Assembly: GCA_031282405.1 (NCBI GenBank)
Contig: JAITDU010000048.1
Location: 62,001-126,000, forward strand
Direction of reading: 5' to 3'
DNA from: Coriobacteriales bacterium
GTDB lineage: Bacteria; Actinomycetota; Coriobacteriia; Coriobacteriales; UBA8131
Length of the DNA: 64,000 bases
Each line of letters begins with the position of its first letter. Positions within the stretch are counted from its first letter, which is position 1. Shown one piece after another: positions 10,544-18,824 of this stretch. A program made the translations under genes and the position numbers. Below the pieces are notes generated by a model, which searched no databases, was not told the origin of the DNA, and saw only the letters and a program-made list of their open reading frames with translations.

Positions 10544-13129
10544 GTGGGTGGGAATATGAAGAACAGCACGGCTGTAAGAAAAGAAATTTCTGGGCCGCAA
10601 ATACGAATTGAAGGGCGCAAAGTTTTGCGCCGGACACGATTGAACGCTCAGTTTGACGAAGCAATGAAGCGACCGGTTGTCACTGTTATCGCAGGCTCTG
10701 GATATGGTAAGTCGATGGCGGTGTATTCATACCTTCGCGAAAGCGAGAACTACACAATATGGGTGCAACTCTCGGATAACGACAATGCTCCATCTCACTT
10801 TTGGGAGACCTTTTCGCAGGCTTTTGTCTACCTCAACCGAGAATTATCTGCCCGTCTGCGCGCGTTGAGCTTTCCGGAATCAGAGGAATCTCTCGACTAT
10901 ATCATTGATATGCTGCGTCATGAACACAAACCACACAAATGCTATGAACTGGTATTAGACGACCTGCATCTGCTCAACCCCGGGCCGGTGTTCGACTTTA
11001 TCATGCGCGTTATCAATACGATAGCTGAGGGAACAGGAGATTGGGTCATAGTCATAGCTCGGCGTGATATTTTTCCCAACACCAGCGCCTTGATCCACGA
11101 CGATCACTTGTCCCAGATTGATGAAAGCGACCTGGCCTTTACAAAAAGCGAAATCCAGGAGTATTTCGAGTTGATCGGGGTCGATGCCTCCAACGATCTC
11201 GTCAACAGTGTCTATAAAGACACCGAGGGATTGCCGTTCGTCGTTTCGCTCTCTGCGCGGCTATTGGAACACAACCCCGGAGACAGCGGCTACATCCATA
11301 CCGCTCTGATAGGTAGTTTCGAGCGCATCATCGACACACAGCTTTTCTGGTTCGTATCTGAGGATCTGCGACGTTTTTTGGTCAAACTCTCGCTCATCAA
11401 GCATCTATCACCTGATCTTATCAATGAATTGGACGACGGCCATAAGCTGATGAGCCAGTTGGCCAGCATTAGTTCACTCGTACGCTATGATCGCTATATG
11501 CATGTTTACCGACTCCATAACCTGCTCTTGGAGTACCTAAAAAATAAACAGAACATGCTTACCGAGGATGAGCGTAGAGAGGTTTACAGTAAGGCCGCGC
11601 GTTGGTGCGAGACCAACGGTTATCATATTGATGCCATCGCGTATTACCGCGCCATGGGCGACTACGACTCTCTCGTGAATATGGCTAATAACTATCCCTC
11701 GCTGATACCCCACGACATCGCCGTGGAATTGTTGGCCGCTTTAGATCAGGCACCCGAGGAATACCTTTCTGCTACTCCCGATGCCTGTGTGCTTTATCCG
11801 CGGCTTGTGATGACGGTTGGGCGAGTCGATGAAGCGTTGCGGCTTACGCATGAGCACATCCAGGCCTGCGAGCAGCTTCCGCCCAGCGCTGCCGTCGATC
11901 GGATGCTGGCGGGCTTTTACAACTGCCTGGGTTTTGCCGGCATGATCAACTGTCCCGAGACCCATGATTATAGTTTTGCCACGTATTTTGAGAAGGCGTT
12001 GAGCTATTTTGGATCAGCAGCAAAAGTCGAAGCCCCGGGGCATATGATCTACAGCGTCGGGCCCTATGTCCTCAGGGTCGGGCGTGCCCACCTCAATGAC
12101 CCGGAGAATTACATAGCGGCCGTAGGCAGATCGGCGGTTTGTACAACGCAGACATTGCGGGGCTGTATGCACGGACTGGAAAACCTTACTAAGGCAGAAT
12201 ACGCTTATTTTCGCGGCCGAAGCAATGAGGCCGAGAATCTTGCCCTTCGCTCCATCACCGAAGCGCAGGGCTTTGGTCAAACCGATATTGAGGCCAGAGC
12301 ACTGTATTTGTTGATGCGCATCTATCTGCAAATGGGCAAATACGAATGTATCGTCGGCGCACTGGCACAGTTAGACAAGTTGATACTAGACAGGTCCTTC
12401 CCCAATCTTTATCTACTCTACGAGATAGCCACGAGCTGGTTGTACGCCTCTATCGGCGAAGTTCAACGAGTGGAATATTGGCTCAAGAGCGACCTATGGC
12501 CCTCAAGGCTCAACGATCACATCAGCGGGCTGGATGACTTTGCCAAAGTCAGATATTATCTGGCGAACAAGGATTATCAGGCACTTTTGAACTTTACCGA
12601 GGATCGCTCTCAGCGCTTTGGCATTACCCGTTTCGTGCTCGGCCAGTTAGGGGTACATATCATTAAAGCCATTTGCCACCAACGGCTGGGCAACCACAAA
12701 GAAGCCCTGGAGTGGCTAAAGCAATCCTATCAGATAGCAAAGCCCAACAAATTGGTCATGTTGTTTATCGAGTTCGGCAACAACATGCGCAGCCTGGCAA
12801 GCCTTGCCTTGAAGACGCCTAACTTCGGGGTGCCCACAGAGTGGTTGGAAACCATTCGTTGCCGCTCAACCACGTATGCCAAACACGTTGCCTATGTGCG
12901 CTCCTGTTATTTGCAGGCACATGGTTCCAAGACCAACGTCCATCTTACGTCCAAAGAGCTTGACATCCTTGTGGACCTCTCGCACGGTCTGTCACGCACC
13001 GAGATATCACTCGCCCATGGCATTTCTATTAACACGGTTAAATCGGTACTACAGGTTATCTATGACAAACTTGGAGCCGAAGGTGCCCTTGATGCCGTGC
13101 GAATCGCCGTTGCCAAACAACTCATCTGA
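10544..13129 (+). CDS. MalT-like LuxR-family transcriptional regulator (STAND NTPase + C-terminal HTH)
   Basis: P-loop VTVIAGSGYGKSMAV, ELVLDDLHLL, and C-terminal LTSKELDILVDLSHGLSRTEISLAHGISINTVKSVLQVIYDKLG. Confidence 0.9.
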   Translation: MGGNMKNSTAVRKEISGPQIRIEGRKVLRRTRLNAQFDEAMKRPVVTVIAGSGYGKSMAVYSYLRESENYTIWVQLSDNDNAPSHFWETFSQAFVYLNRELSARLRALSFPESEESLDYIIDMLRHEHKPHKCYELVLDDLHLLNPGPVFDFIMRVINTIAEGTGDWVIVIARRDIFPNTSALIHDDHLSQIDESDLAFTKSEIQEYFELIGVDASNDLVNSVYKDTEGLPFVVSLSARLLEHNPGDSGYIHTALIGSFERIIDTQLFWFVSEDLRRFLVKLSLIKHLSPDLINELDDGHKLMSQLASISSLVRYDRYMHVYRLHNLLLEYLKNKQNMLTEDERREVYSKAARWCETNGYHIDAIAYYRAMGDYDSLVNMANNYPSLIPHDIAVELLAALDQAPEEYLSATPDACVLYPRLVMTVGRVDEALRLTHEHIQACEQLPPSAAVDRMLAGFYNCLGFAGMINCPETHDYSFATYFEKALSYFGSAAKVEAPGHMIYSVGPYVLRVGRAHLNDPENYIAAVGRSAVCTTQTLRGCMHGLENLTKAEYAYFRGRSNEAENLALRSITEAQGFGQTDIEARALYLLMRIYLQMGKYECIVGALAQLDKLILDRSFPNLYLLYEIATSWLYASIGEVQRVEYWLKSDLWPSRLNDHISGLDDFAKVRYYLANKDYQALLNFTEDRSQRFGITRFVLGQLGVHIIKAICHQRLGNHKEALEWLKQSYQIAKPNKLVMLFIEFGNNMRSLASLALKTPNFGVPTEWLETIRCRSTTYAKHVAYVRSCYLQAHGSKTNVHLTSKELDILVDLSHGLSRTEISLAHGISINTVKSVLQVIYDKLGAEGALDAVRIAVAKQLI

Positions 13130-13156
13130 ACGCGACTCTCTCCTTCTCCCTCTCCT

Positions 13157-13189
13157 CCTTAATTTGCTAAATTATTTAGCAAATTAAGG
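13157..13189. repeat. Perfect inverted repeat (15-bp arms, 3-nt loop)
   Basis: ccttaatttgctaaa-tta-tttagcaaattaagg, 27 bp after the luxR-type stop; preceded by a polypyrimidine run. Confidence 0.85.
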
Positions 13190-13246
13190 GCTCACGTGCG
13201 CATACACGAGCCCCTCTGCGCGCATATGTGTGCTCTATGCGGATCA

Positions 13247-13330
13247 GGGCGCGGATCAGTGATGCCTCCCCCTCCTCATGGCAACACGCAAGACCACCAC
13301 ACGGGCGCGGATCAGTGATGCCTCCCCCTC
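13247..13330. repeat. 28-bp perfect direct repeat, period 56
   Basis: gggcgcggatcagtgatgcctccccctc at 13247-13274 and 13303-13330. Confidence 0.9.
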
Positions 13331-13433
13331 TCCTCTGCGCGCACATGTACGCGCCGCGCCGCAAGGACAGGCCGGTAACCGATGCGACGGCAAGCCACTG
13401 GTAGGTTCTTTTGTCTCATGGTACCCTTTGCTT

Positions 13434-14243
13434 ATGGCGCACATCAAAACAATAACAAAAGCGGAAGCGGTGTTCGACTATACGCTTAAGCGTTCCCAGC
13501 GCAAAACCATCGCCTTATATGTACGCAATGGTGCGGTGGAAGTGCGGGCACCGATGGGGACATCACCGGCCGAAATTGACCGCTTCGTAGCGTCCAAAAA
13601 TGACTGGATAGCAAAAAGATTGTCATCGTGGACCGCAAAGCGCGAGCAGCGCCGGGAGTTCACGCTGGATTATGGCAGCGGCGTGGTTTTTCGAGGTCAC
13701 ACCTATCCTCTTGTCGCCAAGGAGGGCAGCCGTGCCGGTTTTGACAGTAGCGGGTTTTTTATCCCGCCCGATCTTTCTCCCCCACAGATCAAAGCGTCCT
13801 GCCAGCGAATTTATCGCCTACTGGCTAAGCGCTACCTTACCAAACGCACACACGACCTGGCTCAGTATATGGATGTCGCGTTGCCCGAGATATGGATTAC
13901 CGGGGCAAAGACACGTTGGGGCAGTTGCTCAGTTCGAGCCGGCGTCCGGCCGGGCACCTGCTCTGACGTCCGGATTGACAGGTGGACTCATACCCATACG
14001 CAACAGGGTACAGCGACAGATCGTGAGCCGCCACGGCCCCGTATCTGCTATTCATGGCGACTCATCATGGCCGATGACGAGGTTATTGACTATGTGGTGG
14101 TCCACGAATTGGCGCATCTGCTCGAGATGAATCATTCGACACGATTCTGGAACATCGTAGGCGACATTTTGCCCGATTATCGCGAGAGAAAAAAGCGACT
14201 CAAAGCCCTGCATGAACGCCTGGATAACGAGGATTGGGGATAG
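13434..14243 (+). CDS. YgjP-like/M48-type metal-dependent hydrolase
   Basis: KTRWGSCS...WRLIMADDEVIDYVVVHELAHLLEMNHSTRFW. Start at the ATG MAHIKTITKAEAVF; the ORF track start at 13278 is probably too early. Confidence 0.82.
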   Translation: MAHIKTITKAEAVFDYTLKRSQRKTIALYVRNGAVEVRAPMGTSPAEIDRFVASKNDWIAKRLSSWTAKREQRREFTLDYGSGVVFRGHTYPLVAKEGSRAGFDSSGFFIPPDLSPPQIKASCQRIYRLLAKRYLTKRTHDLAQYMDVALPEIWITGAKTRWGSCSVRAGVRPGTCSDVRIDRWTHTHTQQGTATDREPPRPRICYSWRLIMADDEVIDYVVVHELAHLLEMNHSTRFWNIVGDILPDYRERKKRLKALHERLDNEDWG

Positions 14244-14248
14244 GGCTT

Positions 14249-14345
14249 TTAACGAGTAAACCCGACCTCAAAAATGTGCGTGCCAGGAGCAAGCGTGTCG
14301 AGATAGGCCGGCAGCAAGGTGATGACGGTTGAGCCGCTGGTGGCG
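14249..14345 (-). pseudogene. Decayed C-terminal fragment of an Ig/X2-like surface-protein domain
   Basis: Minus-strand ATSGSTVITLLPAYLDTLAPGTHIFEVGFTR* resembles SAIVTLTSEFVDTLDDGAHTLHLRF in the giant surface protein of this window. No complete gene remains. Confidence 0.5.
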
Positions 14346-14530
14346 AGCATCATCACTATAAAGAGCGGCAGGCTTACGGTCGTGAGGCGTTTGATCACAC
14401 CCGGATGAGAAGTATACGGTGTGTCTGTTACAATCTTCTTGGACTCATTTATTTTTGTGCTCACTAAGGATATTCTTTATGAATACACTGCGTTGTACCA
14501 CCGTGAAACTGCCGACAGGAACAGTATAGT

Positions 14531-15106
14531 ATGTCTAAGACACTTCAGGATATTCGCGAGGAACTCGGCGAGTGCCGTCGCTGTGAGCTCTGCGAGACGC
14601 GTACGACGATCGTCTTTGGCGTAGGCAATCCCACAACCCAGGTGATGTTCATAGGCGAGGCTCCCGGCAAGCAGGAGGACCTGGGAGCAGAGCCGTTCAT
14701 CGGCGCGGCCGGCAAGCTCTTAAATGAGCTTTTAGGCATCGCAGGGCTCAAACGCTCAGAAGTCTACATTGCCAATGTGCTCAAATGCCGCCCGCCACAC
14801 AATGCCGATCCACTCCCCCACCAGATAGAGGCCTGTACCCCATTTTTACGCGAACAGGTCCGCAGCATCTCTCCCGTTGTCCTTGTGACCCTGGGCCGCT
14901 TTGCCACACAGTTCATCCTGCGCACCGATCAGGGTATCTCGCAGTTACGTGGCCGGATTCAAATTACAGGGCGCTTCTCAGTGCTGCCGATATACCATCC
15001 GGCCGCAGCAATTTACGATCGTGCCAAACTCCCCGTGCTCGAACAGGATTTTGCCTTGCTCGGGGCACTCGTAGCCAAGCGCCGCGAGGAGTTAGGGCTG
15101 TCATGA
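14531..15106 (+). CDS. Family-4 uracil-DNA glycosylase
   Basis: CRRCELCETRT...VMFIGEAPGKQEDLGAEPFIGAAGKLLNELL...NVLKCRPP. Confidence 0.93.
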   Translation: MSKTLQDIREELGECRRCELCETRTTIVFGVGNPTTQVMFIGEAPGKQEDLGAEPFIGAAGKLLNELLGIAGLKRSEVYIANVLKCRPPHNADPLPHQIEACTPFLREQVRSISPVVLVTLGRFATQFILRTDQGISQLRGRIQITGRFSVLPIYHPAAAIYDRAKLPVLEQDFALLGALVAKRREELGLS

Positions 15107-16035
15107 GGAGCAGCGCCGCTGTGCTCCAGGCAAACAGCTCCTCTGTTGCGCAGACCATGGCTTTGGGGAGAATGACCGGACGTTTACTCAAGGGCGGCGA
15201 TGTAGTGTTGCTCAGGGGCGACCTGGGTGCCGGAAAAACACATTTTGCCAAAGGTGTCGCCCAAGGACTGGAAATACGGGATCCGGTATGCAGTCCGACC
15301 TTCAATCTGGTGCTGGAATATCCGGTGCCGCCCAAAAGTGACACAGGCTCTCAGCATCCGGACAATGAGAGCACAGTCTGTGGTGACGTTGGCGAAACTT
15401 ACCATGTGAACCACCCACAGCTCTTGCGCCATTTTGACCTCTACCGCCTGGACGACACTCGCCAATTGGAAAGCATCGATTACTTTGGCCTCATAGAAGA
15501 TGAACGGGCAGTCAGCCTCGTGGAATGGGGCACGAAATTCGTCGATGGCCTGCCACTGGATTATCTACTTGTAGACATAACGATCCCACGAAACGCGACA
15601 CCAACTGCTGTCGGTTCACCATCAGGTAGGACAGAGAACCTGATCGACGATCTTCTCGACGATTCCACGAATCTCAGGCTTGCGCGCTTTACGGCCCACG
15701 GCGGCCGCTCCGAGCAGTTGCTGACCCATATCGCCACAGCTTTTCGTAACCGCGCGGTCCTGCCCAAAGATGACGGCAGCGATGATTTGACCCATATCGC
15801 CACAGCTTTTCTTAACCGCGCGGTCCTGCCCAAAGATGACGGCAGCGATGATTTGAGCCGCGGCGACAATGCAAACCGCGGCGACGATTTGAACCATAGC
15901 GACGCTACGAGTCGCGACGACAATGCAAACTGCGGCGACGATATGAACCGCAACGACAATAGGAGCCGCAACAACGCAGAGGGCCACGATGTTTCTTGTG
16001 CCCACTTTCCTACCGACACAAGCAGGCAGCCATGA
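15103..16035 (+). CDS. tsaE: tRNA t6A biosynthesis ATPase TsaE with long repetitive C-terminal tail
   Basis: LLRGDLGAGKTHFAKGVAQGL...SPTFNLVLEY...HFDLYRL...VEWG. ATGA overlap with the udg stop. Confidence 0.9.
   Translation: MRSSAAVLQANSSSVAQTMALGRMTGRLLKGGDVVLLRGDLGAGKTHFAKGVAQGLEIRDPVCSPTFNLVLEYPVPPKSDTGSQHPDNESTVCGDVGETYHVNHPQLLRHFDLYRLDDTRQLESIDYFGLIEDERAVSLVEWGTKFVDGLPLDYLLVDITIPRNATPTAVGSPSGRTENLIDDLLDDSTNLRLARFTAHGGRSEQLLTHIATAFRNRAVLPKDDGSDDLTHIATAFLNRAVLPKDDGSDDLSRGDNANRGDDLNHSDATSRDDNANCGDDMNRNDNRSRNNAEGHDVSCAHFPTDTSRQP
15722..15853 (+). repeat. 66-bp in-frame tandem duplication in the tsaE tail
   Basis: tgacccatatcgccacagctttt...gcagcgatgatt repeated with period 66 (22 aa: THIATAF[RL]NRAVLPKDDGSDDL). 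Confidence 0.95.
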
Positions 16036-18812
16036 CGCGCCGACAGCAAACACCTACCCAGGAAGTGCAATACCAGCAGGCACCCGTCCCGGATGCGCGT
16101 CAACAACAGATGCCTGCCTCGAGTCTGGTGCTGGCCTTGGACACATCCACAGATCAGCTTGCCTGCGCGGTGGGCGAACTGGCGCACAAAGAACCGATTG
16201 TGCAAGAACCGGCCGAGGACGCAATAGCTGTCTCAAGACCAACGAACCACAAAGCGGCTGGACAAGAGTCGACCGGCCACATACAAAGAAGCATTCGGCT
16301 TTTGGCCGAGGCTCATCTAAGCGCCCGGCGCCAGGCCAATGTGCGACTTATGCCAACCATAGACGACTTATTCAAGACTCAACACCTGGATAAGTCTCTG
16401 GTCAGAACTATCGTATGCGGACGCGGACCCGGCTCTTTTACCGGAGTGAGAATAGCCATGGCCACCGCCAAGGGACTTGCCACAGGGCTGAACGCAAAAT
16501 TGTATGGCGTGTCCACGTCAGACGCGTTGGCCTGGGATGCCTGGGGCCGCGGTATTCGTGGTAGCCTGCGCATAGTGACCGATGCCCTGCGCGGCGAAGT
16601 CTACCCGGCCCGTTTTGAACTGGAAAGTGGCGGTGTCAGAAGACTTGATCCCCACAGCGTCATCAAAGCGGAGATACTGGCTACCACAGGGCAAAACGAC
16701 AGTAATAAACAGGTCTACCTGGCCGGCGATGCCCTGTATAAATATGCGGAACTGTTCCGAGGATTTGAGTTGTTGCCTCAAGACCTCTGGCTGCCCACCG
16801 GTACCGGATTGCTCAGGGCGTTTGCCGCTCTGCCTGTCGCACGCGATGGGGACAATACAGGACCGGTGAGTAACACTGACGACTCCCGCGGGATTCCTAG
16901 GTTCTTCGGGCGTGAACGCAAGAACGCTTCCAAAGACGACTACAGGGGCAATCACAGAGGCGGCCAGACGGGCGACCCTGCCACCCTGTTGCCTGTCTAC
17001 ACCCGGCTTTCCGACGCCGAGGAGAACGAACGTAAGCGCCTTTTTGCCCATGGTGCCCTTGCCCAGGGGGCATTGGTGGAAGTACCCAGCAGCGGTGTCG
17101 GCGACCCACAAAGCCTGAACATCCCTGTGTTTCGACCGGCAGCTATCCAAGATGTTGGTACTATGGTCGAGTTGGAAAATAGCCTGTTTGGCAACGAGAA
17201 CACCGCTTTGAACGGCGAGTGCTGGACCCCGGAGATGTTTGCCGAGGACCTGGAAAAGGCTACCAATAGCTGGTGGGTGTGCTATCGGGGAAGCGAATTG
17301 TGGGGTTACGCCGGTGGACGGCTCAGCGACGGAGAGCTGCATATCATGGACTTGGCTGTTCTCCCACAAGCCCGCAGACGTAAGATAGCCAGCGGACTTA
17401 TTAAGCGCCTGGCCGACGACGGCAGGGCACTGGGCGCAGAGAGTATCACGTTGGAAGTGCGGGAACACAACAGCGCCGCCATTGCGCTGTATCGCTCCTT
17501 GGGCCTGACCGAGCAAGGTCGGCGCAAGCGCTATTATGCGTCAGCAGTAAGCGGTGGAGCCCGCGAGGATGCGCTTATCATGACCGGCAGTATCGACATC
17601 CCGGCGCTCAACCCTGTCGACCCTTCCGGCGCCGCTGCTTCTGTCGATCCTGACGACACAAATCCTTCCGGCGCCGCTGCTTCTGTCGATGCGGACCCCG
17701 CTGGTGCTGCTGACCTCGCTAACCCCGGCAGCCCTGCCGACCCTTCCAATGCAGATCATCCTCGTGAACAACCGCCTTACAAAGCGCATGATCATCCGGT
17801 GATCCTGGCCATCGAAAGCTCCTGTGACGAGACCGCCGTAGCCGTCATCGACGGCCAGGGGCAACTCATGGCTAACCAGATAGCCAGCCAGATAGACTTT
17901 CATGCCCGCTTTGGCGGTGTTGTGCCCGAGATCGCATCGCGCAAGCACACCGAGTCGATAGTGGGCGTGGTACAAGCTGCCATGACGGGGTTGGATTGGT
18001 CGCAGCTTGATGCCATCGCCGTGACCTACGCTCCCGGCCTGATAGGCGCCCTCGTTGTGGGCATGGCCTTTGCCAAAGGGCTGAGCTGGGCGCTCGACGT
18101 GCCGCTTATCAAGGTCAACCACCTGGAGGGCCACATCTATGCGGTGCGCTTTGCCAATACAGGCGGCAGCACGGCGGCTCCCCCCTTCGTCATCGCATTG
18201 CTCAGCGGCGGCAATACGATGCTCGTATACGTCAAAGACTGGGGAGAATACCGCATCTTGGGAACCACGCTTGACGACGCAGTAGGCGAGGCCTACGACA
18301 AGGTGGCCAAAGCGATGGGATTGGGGTATCCCGGCGGACCGAAGATTGCCGCATTAGCGCGCCAGGGCGACCGTGCCGCCGTTGCCTTTCCTCGGGCACT
18401 GCTGCACTCCGGCGACCTGCAATTCTCGCTCAGCGGTCTCAAAACAGCTGTCTTGACCTACCTTAAACAACAACAACTCCAGGGGATAAGCCCCAACCTG
18501 GCCGACATCGCCGCTTCATTCGAGCAGGCCGTCATCGATGTACAGGTTGCCAAAGCGCTGCGCGCCTGCGAACAGTGGAACGTAAGCACGTTTTGTCTGG
18601 GTGGCGGTGTAGCAGCAAACGAGGCGCTTCGCACGGCCTATCGCGCGGCTTTGGAGCCGCGAGGAATACGCGTGGTGTTTCCTCCCCCCTTTGCCTGTAC
18701 AGATAACGCCGCGATGATTGCGGCCGTGGCGCTTGAACGCTATCGTCGGGGCCGGTTTGCGACGCTGGACAGCGACGCTCTGGCTCAGGGCAGCCTGGAA
18801 GAGCCGTACTAA
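16032..18812 (+). CDS. Trifunctional fusion TsaB - RimI - TsaD
   Basis: TsaB-like LVLALDTSTDQLACAV...GRGPGSFTGVRIAMATAKGLA; GNAT/RimI IMDLAVLPQARRRKIASGLIKRL...LEVREHNSAAIALYRSLGL; TsaD VILAIESSCDETAVAVI...VPEIASRKH...NHLEGH. ATGA overlap with tsaE. Confidence 0.93.
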   Translation: MTRRQQTPTQEVQYQQAPVPDARQQQMPASSLVLALDTSTDQLACAVGELAHKEPIVQEPAEDAIAVSRPTNHKAAGQESTGHIQRSIRLLAEAHLSARRQANVRLMPTIDDLFKTQHLDKSLVRTIVCGRGPGSFTGVRIAMATAKGLATGLNAKLYGVSTSDALAWDAWGRGIRGSLRIVTDALRGEVYPARFELESGGVRRLDPHSVIKAEILATTGQNDSNKQVYLAGDALYKYAELFRGFELLPQDLWLPTGTGLLRAFAALPVARDGDNTGPVSNTDDSRGIPRFFGRERKNASKDDYRGNHRGGQTGDPATLLPVYTRLSDAEENERKRLFAHGALAQGALVEVPSSGVGDPQSLNIPVFRPAAIQDVGTMVELENSLFGNENTALNGECWTPEMFAEDLEKATNSWWVCYRGSELWGYAGGRLSDGELHIMDLAVLPQARRRKIASGLIKRLADDGRALGAESITLEVREHNSAAIALYRSLGLTEQGRRKRYYASAVSGGAREDALIMTGSIDIPALNPVDPSGAAASVDPDDTNPSGAAASVDADPAGAADLANPGSPADPSNADHPREQPPYKAHDHPVILAIESSCDETAVAVIDGQGQLMANQIASQIDFHARFGGVVPEIASRKHTESIVGVVQAAMTGLDWSQLDAIAVTYAPGLIGALVVGMAFAKGLSWALDVPLIKVNHLEGHIYAVRFANTGGSTAAPPFVIALLSGGNTMLVYVKDWGEYRILGTTLDDAVGEAYDKVAKAMGLGYPGGPKIAALARQGDRAAVAFPRALLHSGDLQFSLSGLKTAVLTYLKQQQLQGISPNLADIAASFEQAVIDVQVAKALRACEQWNVSTFCLGGGVAANEALRTAYRAALEPRGIRVVFPPPFACTDNAAMIAAVALERYRRGRFATLDSDALAQGSLEEPY
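17622..17690 (+). repeat. 27-bp in-frame direct repeat (period 42) in the RimI-TsaD linker
   Basis: ccttccggcgccgctgcttctgtcgat at 17622-17648 and 17664-17690 (PSGAAASVD). Confidence 0.95.
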
Positions 18813-18824
18813 TCCTGCAATAGG

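Noticed and set aside
14785-15102. Upstream extension of the tsaE ORF (ORF track start 14785)
   Set aside because: It overlaps udg in another frame; the ATG at 15103 has the ATGA overlap and begins the real domain.
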